Both the position numbers and the translations under genes were made by a program. The notes beneath the pieces were generated by a model. The model searched no databases and was not told the DNA's origin. It saw nothing but the letters and a program-made list of their open reading frames with translations. A stretch of 59,027 nucleotides of DNA, taken from assembly GCA_937884755.1 (NCBI GenBank), contig CAKZYJ010000390.1:1-59027 (forward strand). The letters run 5' to 3'. How positions within the stretch are numbered: position 1 is the stretch's first letter; every line of letters begins with the position of its first letter. Shown here piece by piece: positions 26,688 through 34,582 of the stretch. This DNA comes from an uncultured Flammeovirgaceae bacterium. GTDB lineage: Bacteria; Bacteroidota; Bacteroidia; Cytophagales; Cyclobacteriaceae.

Positions 26688-27680
26688 TTAAGAAATCATC
26701 TGTAGGCACTCATCCACTAGGTTAGCTGAGCCGATGAACAGCGGTGTACGTTGGTGGAAGTCTCGGACAGGAATATCCAAAATGCGCTGTCTACCGTCGC
26801 TAGCTTTTCCTCCGGTTTGCTCTACAATCATGGCTAAAGCATTAGCTTCGTACATGAGTCGTAGTTTACCATCGGGGTACTTAGGGAGCGGCGGATAAAT
26901 ATAAATACCTCCTTTTAGTAAGTTCCGGTGAACATCAGCTACCAATGATCCAATGTACCGGGCAGTACATCCGTCTTCTCGGCACTTTTGAATAAAAGCT
27001 CGTAGTTCTTCCGACATTTCGTTCCAGTAGCCGTCGTTGATGGAGTAGATTTTCCCGTCGGGAGTACACTTAATATTATGATGGGATAGAAAGAACTCAC
27101 CAATGGTAGGACCGTAGGTAAATCCGTTTACTCCTCGTCCGGTGGTGTATACCAGCATGGTAGAAGAGCCGTAGAGTACGTAGCCAGCGGCTACCTGGTC
27201 TCGTCCCGGTTGTAAAACATCTTCTTCCGTCACCTGGCTCCCTTTTTCGCTCTTGCGGCGGTAGATGGAAAAAATAGTACCGATAGATACATTCACATCA
27301 ATATTACTGCTACCGTCCAGTGGGTCCATCGCTACCAGATAGTTGGCGTCAGGGTTAATGGTGATCACTTCCTGTTCTTCCTCACTAATCAAAGCACACA
27401 CCTGCCCGCCGTTGGTGAGTGCCCGTTTAAAGCGGATATTAGCGACTACATCGAGCTTTTGCTGGGCCTCACCCTGCACATTTTGCGCTCCAAAGGCCCC
27501 TTCCAAATCCAGTAGGCCGGAGCGGGTAATTTCCCGATTCAAGATTTTAGCGGCCAGACCAATATCCCGCAGCAATTGGGATAATTCTCCGGTAGCAATT
27601 GTAAATGCGTCCTGAGCGAGCGTAATATATCGGTCAAGGGTAACCCCTACAGGTTTGCCTAAATCGGTTGTAGTTGCCAT
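26688..27680 (-). CDS. fbp: Fructose-1,6-bisphosphatase class I
   Basis: A 330-aa cytoplasmic enzyme that hydrolyses fructose 1,6-bisphosphate to fructose 6-phosphate in gluconeogenesis. The metal-binding loop [18 protein letters not shown] is near residues 117-134, and the substrate and allosteric segments [20 protein letters not shown] and [20 protein letters not shown] match the class I family. The length is typical. It is oriented with the dnaN and translation genes but separated from dnaN by 112 bp of inverted-repeat sequence. Gluconeogenesis is relevant for growth on sugar acids or amino acids, but nothing ties it to the PUL. Confidence 0.98.
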   Translation of the reverse strand: MATTTDLGKPVGVTLDRYITLAQDAFTIATGELSQLLRDIGLAAKILNREITRSGLLDLEGAFGAQNVQGEAQQKLDVVANIRFKRALTNGGQVCALISEEEQEVITINPDANYLVAMDPLDGSSNIDVNVSIGTIFSIYRRKSEKGSQVTEEDVLQPGRDQVAAGYVLYGSSTMLVYTTGRGVNGFTYGPTIGEFFLSHHNIKCTPDGKIYSINDGYWNEMSEELRAFIQKCREDGCTARYIGSLVADVHRNLLKGGIYIYPPLPKYPDGKLRLMYEANALAMIVEQTGGKASDGRQRILDIPVRDFHQRTPLFIGSANLVDECLQMIS

Positions 27681-27690
27681 AGGTTGTGTT

Positions 27691-27788
27691 GTTGTGTTAA
27701 GGTGTTATAGTCACCATTCCACGGTGGCTGTTCGTCAGTAGCCCTATTATCTAGACACAATAACACCGTGCGACGACCTCCTTAACAC
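27691..27788. repeat. Nested inverted repeats, GTGTTA-rich, between dnaN and fbp
   Basis: GTGTTAAGG at 27694-27702 pairs with CCTTAACAC at 27780-27788, and the adjacent GGTGTTAT at 27701-27708 pairs with ATAACACC at 27760-27767. The spacer is not obviously coding. A transcript across it could form an interrupted hairpin downstream of dnaN, so it may act as a weak terminator or processing site. Similar AACAC/GTGTT-rich islands occur at 32700-32740 and 33425-33470, which suggests a dispersed low-complexity intergenic sequence type. Confidence 0.5.
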
Positions 27789-27792
27789 TAAA

Positions 27793-28935
27793 TTAAACAT
27801 AGTTGCTCAGCATGACGGGCATTACTAGCATAAGTACTTCTTCGTTCTCGGCACTTTCGTTCGGGACAATTAGGCCGGCCCGGTTGGGTTGAGAGAATTT
27901 AAAGGTAACTTCTTCGGACTCGATGTTATTCAGCATTTCAATCAGAAAGCGGGCATTAAAACCAATCTCTAAGTCTTCTCCTTGATGATCGCAGCCCAGG
28001 GTTTCGTTGGCTTCGTTAGAAAAATCTAAGTCTTCAGCAGAGATATGCAGTTTGTTTCCATCCAGTTTCAAGCGAACCTGATGGGTGGTTTTATTGGCGT
28101 AGATCGCAATCCGCTTAAGTGAACTCAGGAAATCCTGCCGGTTAATTACCATCTGGTTCTCATTGTCCTGCGGAATTACGTTTTCGTAATCGGGATAGCG
28201 CTCATCAATGAGTCGACATACCATTTGTACGTTACTACCCGACGTGCCAGAGAACTGAAAGAACGCATTTGAAGCATTATAGCGCATGCTAACGGTGGTG
28301 TTTTCCGAAGGCAATACCGTCTTCAGCAGATTCAGGGCTTTACGAGGAACAATAATCGATGATTTTCCCTCACCGCCTGATACGTCGGTACGGCGGTAGC
28401 GCACCAGCCGGTGTCCATCGGTAGCCACGAACGTGCTGCCCTGACCGTTCAGGTTAACATATACTCCCGTCATGGCCGGGCGCAGTTCATCAGCACTGGT
28501 AGCAAACAAAGTGTTGCTTACAGCATGAGCTAACACATCGGCGGGAACTTCAATGGTATTACCATCTTCTACGGCTGGTACTTTCGGGAAATCGGTGGCA
28601 TTTTCGCCCGACAGCCGATAGTGGCCGTTCTCGGAATGGATTTCAATGTTATACGATGCTTCGTCAATAGTAAAAGTAACCGGCTGCTCCGGTAGGTTAC
28701 GTAGGGTTTCAATCAGGATTTTGGCAGGTACCGCAATGCTACCACTTTCCTGAGCGTCTACGTCCAGTTCGGTCATAATAGTGGTCTGCAAATCCGATGC
28801 AGTTATTTTCAGTGTTCCGTGCTGGATTTCGCACAAAAAGTTTTCCAAGATGGGAACCACCGGGTTGGAAGCAATTACTCCGTTAATAGCGGAAAGTTGT
28901 TTGAGGAGCGTGGTGGAAGGGACTACGAATTTCAT
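27793..28935 (-). CDS. dnaN: DNA polymerase III beta subunit (sliding clamp)
   Basis: A 380-aa protein from ATG 28935 (MKFVVPSTTLLKQL); the upstream ATG at 28965 would add ten residues absent from the family. Three successive clamp domains are visible: residues 1-120 (AINGVIASNPVVPILENFL), 121-250 (EVPADVLAHAVSNTLFATSADELRP, given as one family segment in two parts) and 251-380, ending with MLVMPVMLSNYV, close to the usual MPM(R) C-terminal clamp sequence. It forms a ring dimer that tethers the replicative polymerase. It is not next to dnaA or recF, which is common in Bacteroidota. Confidence 0.98.
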   Translation of the reverse strand: MKFVVPSTTLLKQLSAINGVIASNPVVPILENFLCEIQHGTLKITASDLQTTIMTELDVDAQESGSIAVPAKILIETLRNLPEQPVTFTIDEASYNIEIHSENGHYRLSGENATDFPKVPAVEDGNTIEVPADVLAHAVSNTLFATSADELRPAMTGVYVNLNGQGSTFVATDGHRLVRYRRTDVSGGEGKSSIIVPRKALNLLKTVLPSENTTVSMRYNASNAFFQFSGTSGSNVQMVCRLIDERYPDYENVIPQDNENQMVINRQDFLSSLKRIAIYANKTTHQVRLKLDGNKLHISAEDLDFSNEANETLGCDHQGEDLEIGFNARFLIEMLNNIESEEVTFKFSQPNRAGLIVPNESAENEEVLMLVMPVMLSNYV

Positions 28936-29066
28936 AGGATTGGTGTTCTTAAAGTAAGCATTCAAAAAAGCGGGCTAACCCTAGGTTTTTGAGAAGTTTG
29001 GAGGGTAAATATAAAAATTTATCCGAGAACCTATTGGGGTGTTTCTCTAATTTATTCCGAAGGGAG

Positions 29067-29101
29067 AAATAAAAAGCCCAACCGTAGATTGGCTGGGCTT
29101 T
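29067..29101 (-). terminator. Rho-independent terminator after tsf
   Basis: On the minus strand the sequence folds into a stem AAGCCCAGCC / GGTTGGGCTT with a 7-nt loop (AATCTAC) and one G-U pair, followed by a T-rich run TTTTTATTT. It lies 31 bp downstream of the tsf stop codon and before dnaN, so it ends the rplM-rpsI-rpsB-tsf transcript. Confidence 0.88.
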
Positions 29102-29131
29102 CTGTGGGGATAATAAACAGGTAGGATTAGC

Positions 29132-29962
29132 CTAGGCGCTTACCGATACCCGCTTAAACTCGGTCACTTTCATGCCTTTGTTCACGCTATCTAAGTACTG
29201 AGAAACATTCATGCTAGAGTCTTTCACGAACGGCTGGTGAACCAAGGTGTTGTCTTTAAAGAATTTGTTCAGTTTTCCCTGGGCAATTTTGTCGAGAATA
29301 TGCTCGGGTTTGCCTTCGGCTTTCGCCTGCTCCCTACCAATTTCTAACTCCCGGTCAATAGTGGATTGGTCTACCTGGCTTTCGTCTAGGGCCACTGGGT
29401 TCATAGCGGCAATCTGCATAGCTACGTCCTTACCGGCTTCTTCCCCTTGTCCGCCAGTATTTTCCAGCGCAACTAACACTCCTAATTTCTTATTGGCGTG
29501 AATGTAAGGTACTACTACTTCACCTTTCATGACTTCATAGGCCCCGATGTCAATCTTTTCCCCGATTTTTCCTACCAACTCAGTAAGCTTCTCTTCGATA
29601 GTCATATCACCCAGCTTCAACTTCTTCAACTCTTCTACTGACGAGGGTTTTTCGTTGAAAGCTACGTTAAGAATTTCTTCTCCAGTGCTTAAAAATTCAT
29701 CATTCTTCGCTACGAAGTCGGTTTCACAGTTTAGCGAGATCAGCACTGCTTCTTTCTGGTTATCGCTGGTTTTGGTGAAAACTACTCCTTCGCTGGTTTC
29801 GCGGTCGGAGCGGGAAGCAGAAACTTTCTGCCCTTTCTTTCTTAGTATTTCAATTGCTTTATCAAAATCGCCGTCGGCCTCTACCAGTGCCTTCTTACAA
29901 TCCATCATGCCGGCGCCGGTCATTTGGCGAAGTTTGTTAACTTCTTGTGCAGTAATTGCCAT
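29132..29962 (-). CDS. tsf: Translation elongation factor Ts
   Basis: A 276-aa protein that exchanges GDP for GTP on EF-Tu. The N-terminal UBA-like helix bundle carries the family signature LRQMTGAGMMDCKKALVEADGD (residues about 11-32, in two parts) and KAIEILRKKGQK. The core has CETDFVAKNDEF and the C-terminal lobe QIAAMNPVALDESQVD. The length is typical for Bacteroidota. It is the last gene of the translation operon, 217 bp after rpsB, with a strong terminator 31 bp downstream. The long rpsB-tsf gap contains two inverted repeats that may modulate tsf expression. Confidence 0.98.
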   Translation of the reverse strand: MAITAQEVNKLRQMTGAGMMDCKKALVEADGDFDKAIEILRKKGQKVSASRSDRETSEGVVFTKTSDNQKEAVLISLNCETDFVAKNDEFLSTGEEILNVAFNEKPSSVEELKKLKLGDMTIEEKLTELVGKIGEKIDIGAYEVMKGEVVVPYIHANKKLGVLVALENTGGQGEEAGKDVAMQIAAMNPVALDESQVDQSTIDRELEIGREQAKAEGKPEHILDKIAQGKLNKFFKDNTLVHQPFVKDSSMNVSQYLDSVNKGMKVTEFKRVSVSA

Positions 29963-30005
29963 AGTCGTATAGAATTTCTAAGTGAATAATACTGTTACAA
30001 ATTGC

Positions 30006-30060
30006 ATATTACAAATTGGTAAACATTTAATATTCAAGTCCTTACCACAATTTGTAATAT
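30006..30060. repeat. 13-bp inverted repeat upstream of tsf
   Basis: ATATTACAAATTG at 30006-30018 is perfectly inverted as CAATTTGTAATAT at 30048-30060, with an additional GGTAA/TTACC pairing inside. A direct copy of TTACAAATTG also occurs at 29995-30004. In the rpsB-tsf transcript this would form an AT-rich hairpin 46-98 nt before the tsf start. It could be an mRNA structure or a protein-binding site. Confidence 0.55.
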
Positions 30061-30099
30061 TGTATTTTCAATTTTTATTGATATAAAAGTAAACGAAAA

Positions 30100-30146
30100 G
30101 AACATTGACCAGTCTGCTGCTTAAGCGCAAAAAACGATCAATGTTC
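30100..30146 (-). terminator. Attenuator-like hairpin downstream of rpsB
   Basis: GAACATTGA (30100-30108) and TCAATGTTC (30138-30146) form a perfect 9-bp stem around a 29-nt loop that contains the self-complementary GCTTAAGC-like core. In the minus-strand transcript the stem is followed by TTTTCGTTTACTTTT. It lies 34 bp after the rpsB stop, so it may partially terminate or process the transcript and lower tsf relative to rpsB. The large loop makes it weaker than the tsf terminator. Confidence 0.45.
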
Positions 30147-30179
30147 TGGATGTATAATAAGAAAAATAACTATTGAGAA

Positions 30180-30965
30180 TTAAGAAGCTGATTCCTCATT
30201 CTTGGCTTCCTCCGGCTTTTCATCAGCCTCGCGCTTCTTCGCTTCTTCTTCTTTCAGTTTTGCCTCTTCTTTTTGCTGCTTGCGCTCCAGCAACCCTTCC
30301 TCTATCGCCTTACCTACGTGCTTCACAATCAGTGATATTGATTTGAAGGCATCGTCGTTCGCCGGAATCGGGTGCTCTACCTGCGTAGGGTCCGAGTTAG
30401 TATCTACCATCGCAATCACTGGAATGTTCAGCTTCTTCGCTTCGCGAATGGCGATGTGCTCGCGTTTGATATCTACTACAAACAAAGCAGCCGGCAGTCG
30501 GGATAGATCGGCGATACCGCCTAGTACCCGCTCTAGTTTCTCTTTTTCACGGGTAAGCATCAGTCGCTCGCGCTTCGCCAAATTCTGGTAAGCCTCTTCC
30601 TTCATCATTTTGTCAATAGACGAAAGCTTGCGCAGCGACTTGCGAATAGTAGAGAAGTTGGTAAGCATACCTCCCAGCCAGCGGTGGGTTACATAGGGCA
30701 TCCGCAGTCGCTTCGCTTCTTCAGAAACCACCTCCTGCGCTTGCTTTTTGGTAGCTACAAACATAATTTTTCGGCCCGAACGCACAATATTTCTCACCGC
30801 ATGGGTAGCTTCATCCAAAGAAGCCAGGGTTTTGTTCAGGTCAATGATATGGATACCGTTGCGCTCCATAAATACGTAAGGAGCAATCTTCGGATTCCAC
30901 TTGCGGGTAAGGTGTCCAAAGTGGACGCCCGCATCCAGTAAGTCTTTATATTCTAAATTTTCCAT
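30180..30965 (-). CDS. rpsB: 30S ribosomal protein S2
   Basis: A 261-aa ribosomal protein from ATG 30965 (a TTG one codon upstream is not preferred). Family segments are [22 protein letters not shown]-like (here KIAPYVF), [40 protein letters not shown] and [12 protein letters not shown]. The C-terminal about 40 residues are a charged, Lys/Glu-rich extension ([16 protein letters not shown]), common in Bacteroidota S2. It binds the 30S head-body junction and helps recruit S1. It follows rpsI by 30 bp in the translation operon. Confidence 0.98.
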   Translation of the reverse strand: MENLEYKDLLDAGVHFGHLTRKWNPKIAPYVFMERNGIHIIDLNKTLASLDEATHAVRNIVRSGRKIMFVATKKQAQEVVSEEAKRLRMPYVTHRWLGGMLTNFSTIRKSLRKLSSIDKMMKEEAYQNLAKRERLMLTREKEKLERVLGGIADLSRLPAALFVVDIKREHIAIREAKKLNIPVIAMVDTNSDPTQVEHPIPANDDAFKSISLIVKHVGKAIEEGLLERKQQKEEAKLKEEEAKKREADEKPEEAKNEESAS

Positions 30966-30995
30966 CAATGTCGGTTTTAAAAGTGATAACTAAGA

Positions 30996-31382
30996 TTAGC
31001 GCTTGCTGAATTGGAAAGCACGACGGGCCTTGCGGCGTCCGTACTTCTTACGCTCTACCATACGAGGGTCGCGGGTAAGGAAACCTTCTTTTTTCAGCGG
31101 GCTACGATGCTCTTCGTTCACTTTTACCAGTGCCCGAGATACCGCTAACCGGATAGCTTCAGCTTGCCCCTTAGGGCCGCCTCCACCGACATTTACATTC
31201 AGATCGTAATTCGCTACTTCTTCCACCAGGTTGAGCGGCTGCTTTACGATGGTCTGCAATATTTCTGACGGAAAGTAATCGGCAAGATCCTTTTTGTTTA
31301 CGGTAACTGAACCGCTGCCGGGCTTCATATACAGCCGGGCCACTGAAGTCTTGCGTCTTCCGATGGTGTTAATTATATCCAT
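30996..31382 (-). CDS. rpsI: 30S ribosomal protein S9
   Basis: A 128-aa protein from ATG 31382 (MDIINTIGRRKTSVAR); the TTG at 31394 would add four unneeded residues. Conserved parts are GRRKTSVARLYMKPG, the VNVGGGGPKGQAEAIRLAVSRAL stretch (in two parts) and the basic C-terminus ERKKYGRRKARRAFQFSKR, whose last Lys-Arg contacts P-site tRNA. It starts 14 bp after the rplM stop; rplM-rpsI is a near-universal pair. Confidence 0.98.
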   Translation of the reverse strand: MDIINTIGRRKTSVARLYMKPGSGSVTVNKKDLADYFPSEILQTIVKQPLNLVEEVANYDLNVNVGGGGPKGQAEAIRLAVSRALVKVNEEHRSPLKKEGFLTRDPRMVERKKYGRRKARRAFQFSKR

Positions 31383-31396
31383 AGTTTGAGTCAATG

Positions 31397-31846
31397 TTAT
31401 TTAGTAAAACTGATTTTTTGCGGCTGCTGCGCTTCGTGCGGATGCTCGCTACCTTCGTACACAAACAGGTTTTTGAAAATCTTGCGTCCCAGTCGGTTCT
31501 TAGGTAGCATACCGCGTACCGCTGACTCGATTACCCGAGTAGAAGATTTCTGCATCTGCTGACGGGGGGTAGTAACCCGTTGTCCGCCGGGATAACCAGT
31601 GTGCCGAATGTACTCCTTCTGATCCATTTTCTTACCGGTCAGAATGAGATTATCCGCATTGATTACAATAACATTGTCTCCGCAGTCTACGTGAGGCGTG
31701 AAGCTGGTTTTGTGTTTGCCGCGTAAGATACGCGCCACTTCGCTGCACACCCGGCCCAACGGGGCTTCGCCCGCATCAACCACATACCACTGCTTTTCGA
31801 TGGTCGATTTGTTGGCCGATTGAGTTTTGTAACTTAAAATATCCAA
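31397..31846 (-). CDS. rplM: 50S ribosomal protein L13
   Basis: A 149-aa protein that binds 23S rRNA early in large-subunit assembly. It contains KQWYVVDAGEAPLGRVCSEVARILRGKHK, here seen in two adjoining parts, DNVIVINADNLILTGKK, YIRHTGYPGG and VRGMLPKNRLGRKIF, all diagnostic for L13. It is the first gene of the rplM-rpsI-rpsB-tsf operon and has a convincing TTG/TAnnTTTG promoter 49-79 bp upstream. Confidence 0.98.
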   Translation of the reverse strand: MDILSYKTQSANKSTIEKQWYVVDAGEAPLGRVCSEVARILRGKHKTSFTPHVDCGDNVIVINADNLILTGKKMDQKEYIRHTGYPGGQRVTTPRQQMQKSSTRVIESAVRGMLPKNRLGRKIFKNLFVYEGSEHPHEAQQPQKISFTK

Positions 31847-31875
31847 TTGTATAAAAATTAAATAGGTAAAAGACC

Positions 31876-31891
31876 CCTCTCGTTAAAGAGG
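31876..31891 (-). promoter_or_regulatory. Small stem-loop at the 5' end of the rplM transcript
   Basis: CCTCT and AGAGG (31876-31880 and 31887-31891) form a 5-bp stem with a 6-nt loop. It lies directly downstream of the predicted -7 element, so it would be the first structure of the mRNA, about 30 nt before the rplM start. It could be a ribosomal-protein leader or a 5' stabilising hairpin; the short stem makes this tentative. Confidence 0.3.
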
Positions 31892-31894
31892 CGA

Positions 31895-31925
31895 CAAAAT
31901 TAGAGACTATTTATCTTATAAGCAA
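31895..31925 (-). promoter_or_regulatory. Bacteroidota-type promoter of the rplM operon
   Basis: On the minus strand, TTG (31923-31925) and TAATTTTG (31895-31902) are separated by 20 nt, matching the -33 TTG and -7 TAnnTTTG consensus of the primary sigma factor in Bacteroidota. The expected start of transcription is near 31888, about 40 nt before the rplM ATG. Confidence 0.7.
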
Positions 31926-31954
31926 CCCCTGTCCCCCACTAATTTATTCTTTGC

Positions 31955-32671
31955 TTAATAGCGGTTTTTTTCCAGCTGCTTTAGTAATACAGCAAAGTCC
32001 TTGGGGTACGGAGCCTCTATACAAGTGCGTTCCTGATTTAAAAGTTCAATTTCCAGGGCCCGGGCGTGCAATGCTACTCGCTTAATCAGCGGAAGTTCTT
32101 CGGTATCTCGCTTCAGATTGTAATTACGCTTGATGGACGAGAGATAGAACGGAGCCCCGCCGTACTGCTCATCACCCGCAATAGGGGCCTGCAAGCTGGC
32201 CAGATGAACCCGAATTTGGTGCATCCGTCCAGTTACTGGCTGGCACTCTACTAAGGTGTGTCGTTTGTAGGCTTCTAGCGTACGTACCAGCGTCTGGGCT
32301 GACTTTCCTTCACGGTGACTGATACGAACCGTTCCCCGTCGGTTGGCGTAGATGGGTAAATCAATTTCCACATCCTGAAAATTATGGATGCCGTCGCATA
32401 CGGCTAGGTACACCTTTTTTAGTTTCCGGTGCTCAAATTGTAGTGCTTACGCGCGGGAGGCCTCCGGATGCTTGGCAATAGCCAGTGCTCCAGAGGTTTC
32501 TTTATCGAGCCGGTGCCCCACCTGCGCATCTTCGGTATACTGCCGGGCCATTTCAATAATACTGAACGGATCGTTGCGATCTTCCAACGTCGCAATATGC
32601 GAGGGCTTGTTGATAATGATATAGTCTTCGTCTTCGTACAGAATTAAATCCTTGAATTGAATTTTTGCCAT
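31955..32671 (-). pseudogene. RluA-family pseudouridine synthase interrupted by one in-frame TAA
   Basis: One continuous reading frame of 238 codons encodes an RluA-family rRNA pseudouridine synthase without an S4 domain. The catalytic segment HRLDKETSGAL (Asp nucleophile) is intact near residues 53-63, and later segments ISHREGKSAQTLVRTLEAYKRH (in two parts), GRMHQIRVHLA and GDEQYGG are intact as well. Codon 75 is TAA (32447-32449), after EASRA; the frame then continues as ALQFEHRKLKKVYLAVCDG without any shift. In relatives this position usually reads RALSxQFEHR, so the stop replaces a leucine, and TTA to TAA is a single change. The product is either a 74-aa fragment (inactive), a readthrough product, or full length if the stop is a sequencing error. 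A restart at the GTG at 32413 would lack the catalytic Asp. Confidence 0.85.
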
Positions 32672-32699
32672 AGTGCATCAACACCGGCGAGGGGGAAAT

Positions 32700-32740
32700 A
32701 GTTGAGAGGTTTAGTGTTATGGTGTTGTTGTGTTAAAGGT
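32700..32740. repeat. GTGTT-rich low-complexity intergenic island
   Basis: Short degenerate runs of GTGTT/TTGTG (TTAGTGTTATGGTGTTGTTG at 32711-32730) lie upstream of the broken RluA gene. TTAGTGTTAT at 32711-32720 is perfectly inverted as ATAACACTAA at 33435-33444 on the other side of the AT-rich orphan gene. It resembles the island between dnaN and fbp. Confidence 0.4.
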
Positions 32741-32832
32741 TTGTGTAAAAGTAGTATAGAGTGGGGTAATCACAAATACATGAACACCTAAATACCCGAT
32801 CACAACAGCTTGGGTAGCCCTCGGCCAACTTG

Positions 32833-33408
32833 TTAGCTTTTTACATCCATTTTCTTTTTCGCAATCTCAAACTTCTTTATATATGAAGCTGGTAGCTCAT
32901 ACTGTTGGTTCTTTAAAATCTTAACTATGGATTTATAATCTCTTTTATGCCAAGCTTGATCTATCCTAAATTTAATTTGATTCAATTCAAGTTCGCGATT
33001 ATATGATCTCGTTTGTTCTGATAATTCTTCTCTCAATTGTCGGATTACCTCAGCTTGTTTTGAAATATTTTCAATTTTAATTTCTGAAAATTGTCTACGT
33101 AAAGTTGCTGCCCAATCATTCACGCGTTGTTCAAAATCTCGTGAAATTTTAAAACCTTTCTGTTTGTTCTCATTTTTGATCCTGCGAATGACCAGATCAA
33201 CCGGGTAATCTTGCAACTCACCATCAAATCCTAATGAGCAATAAAACGTTTGAGTTTGATTCCATTCATAAATGAAAATCAGATTATTGTTGGGACACTG
33301 AAATTGAATCAATCCCTTATAAACGTGAGCCTGTTTGTAACCAAATTCCGCCAGGTATTCTCCCAGTTTGGTTGAAACAGCTTGCTTAAAAAGCAATTCT
33401 TTATCCAT
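32833..33408 (-). CDS. Hypothetical protein with central coiled coil, AT-rich
   Basis: A 191-aa protein that I do not recognise. Residues 1-80 look globular with beta strands (GLIQFQCPNNNLIFIYEWNQ, YCSLGFDGELQDYPVDLVIRR in part). Residues about 95-150 are strongly helical and likely a coiled coil (EIKIENISKQAEVIRQLREEL, broken here into heptads). The C-terminal part (KFRIDQAWHKRDYKSIVKILK and onward) resembles a small helical hairpin. There is no signal peptide, so it is cytoplasmic. The gene is visibly richer in A and T than its neighbours and sits alone between the broken RluA gene and the PhoR-like kinase, flanked by a 10-bp inverted repeat. These features suggest recent acquisition. Function unknown. 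Confidence 0.72.
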   Translation of the reverse strand: MDKELLFKQAVSTKLGEYLAEFGYKQAHVYKGLIQFQCPNNNLIFIYEWNQTQTFYCSLGFDGELQDYPVDLVIRRIKNENKQKGFKISRDFEQRVNDWAATLRRQFSEIKIENISKQAEVIRQLREELSEQTRSYNRELELNQIKFRIDQAWHKRDYKSIVKILKNQQYELPASYIKKFEIAKKKMDVKS

Positions 33409-33424
33409 TTTAATTTAATGAGCC

Positions 33425-33470
33425 CTAACAATCTATAACACTAACGCACTAAAACACCCTAGCACTAGCG
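33425..33470. repeat. AACAC-rich low-complexity intergenic island
   Basis: A run of variants of CTAACACTA/CACTAAAACACC lies between the orphan gene and the histidine kinase. It contains ATAACACTAA (33435-33444), the inverted partner of 32711-32720. No coding potential is seen. Confidence 0.4.
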
Positions 33471-33473
33471 CAG

Positions 33474-34568
33474 CTATTCCACTTCCTCCGATTCGGGTTG
33501 GGGGATTTCTAAGGTGGGTTGAATGGGTTCTTCACCTCGGGGTAGGATAAAGGAAAAGGTAGAGCCAGCACCAACTTTGCTTTTTACTCGTACCTCGGAC
33601 TGATGAGCTTCTACGATATGTTTCACTATGGCTAAACCTAGGCCAGTACCGCCTTTATTGCGGGCTCGGCTTTTTTCTACCCGGTAGAAGCGCTCAAAAA
33701 TGCGCTTAATATCGCCAGCCGGAATTCCCCGGCCCTCATCCTGCACTATAATATCTACTCCATTGGTAGTTTCGGTAAAAAATACGGTGACGGTTTTGCC
33801 CTCCTGCTTAGTATATTTGATGGCGTTTCCTACCAAGTTGATCATGACCTGATAAATACGCTGTCGGTCGGCATACACGTAGGTAATGGGCTGGTTAGTT
33901 TCTAGTTTTAGCTCAATGCCTTTCTTCTCAGCTTCGGATTCCAATTGATCAAATACCTCTTGCACTGTTTCCTGAATATTGAAATGCTCGTAGTGCATTT
34001 TAATACCTCCGGTTTCCATCTGAGAGAGCGTGAGCAAATCCTGAACCAGTAGGTCTAATCCATCGAGACTACGAGCAGCTTTCCTTAGAAACTTTTTACG
34101 GAGCTTAGCTTGTTCTGCCGCTCCATCCAACAAAGTATATACGAAACCCTGGGCTGCAAAGATGGGTGTCTTTAGTTCGTGGGAGACGTTAGCCACAAAC
34201 TCTCGCCGAAACTCCTCCATCTTCTTCAGGTCGTTAATCTCCTTTTGTTTATGCGCTGCATAGTCCAGTATCTCGCGATTAATACCCCGCCACGGGTTAA
34301 CGGAAGAAGATTTAGGTTGTTTCTCGTCAACAAACGACAAATCCTTACGGCGCAGTTTGTTGATCATCACATGAATTTTATTGATCTCTTTGAAGACCAG
34401 AAAGTCCAGGGTGATCTGGATGAGAATATAAGCCGAGGAAAATGCCAGTAGCCAGGCTACCAGCAACGCCTGAGTAGTAACTCCCTCTACCAACGATAAG
34501 AAGGCAGTAGTGACCAACGCGATGGAAAACCCCAATAACAACGCAACTCCTCTCGAACTAAAAAACAT
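33474..34568 (-). CDS. Sensor histidine kinase, PhoR-like
   Basis: A 364-aa inner-membrane kinase. Two hydrophobic helices at about 8-27 and 33-56 enclose only a very short loop, so there is no real periplasmic sensor domain. The HisKA domain has the H-box FVANVSHELKTPIF with the phospho-acceptor H130. The ATPase domain shows the N-box QVMINLVGNAIKYT, G1 DEGRGIP, the F-box FERFYRVEKSR and G2 GGTGLGLAIVKH. Fourteen bp separate it from the upstream response regulator gene, and it is transcribed after it. The pair resembles PhoB-PhoR type systems; the signal (for example phosphate or cell-envelope state) cannot be told from the sequence. Confidence 0.93.
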   Translation of the reverse strand: MFFSSRGVALLLGFSIALVTTAFLSLVEGVTTQALLVAWLLAFSSAYILIQITLDFLVFKEINKIHVMINKLRRKDLSFVDEKQPKSSSVNPWRGINREILDYAAHKQKEINDLKKMEEFRREFVANVSHELKTPIFAAQGFVYTLLDGAAEQAKLRKKFLRKAARSLDGLDLLVQDLLTLSQMETGGIKMHYEHFNIQETVQEVFDQLESEAEKKGIELKLETNQPITYVYADRQRIYQVMINLVGNAIKYTKQEGKTVTVFFTETTNGVDIIVQDEGRGIPAGDIKRIFERFYRVEKSRARNKGGTGLGLAIVKHIVEAHQSEVRVKSKVGAGSTFSFILPRGEEPIQPTLEIPQPESEEVE

Positions 34569-34582
34569 AGCTTATATACGCA

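Noticed and set aside
31955-32671. Frameshift in the RluA-family gene
   Set aside because: Both parts lie in the same frame (their starts differ by a multiple of three); the lesion is a single in-frame stop.
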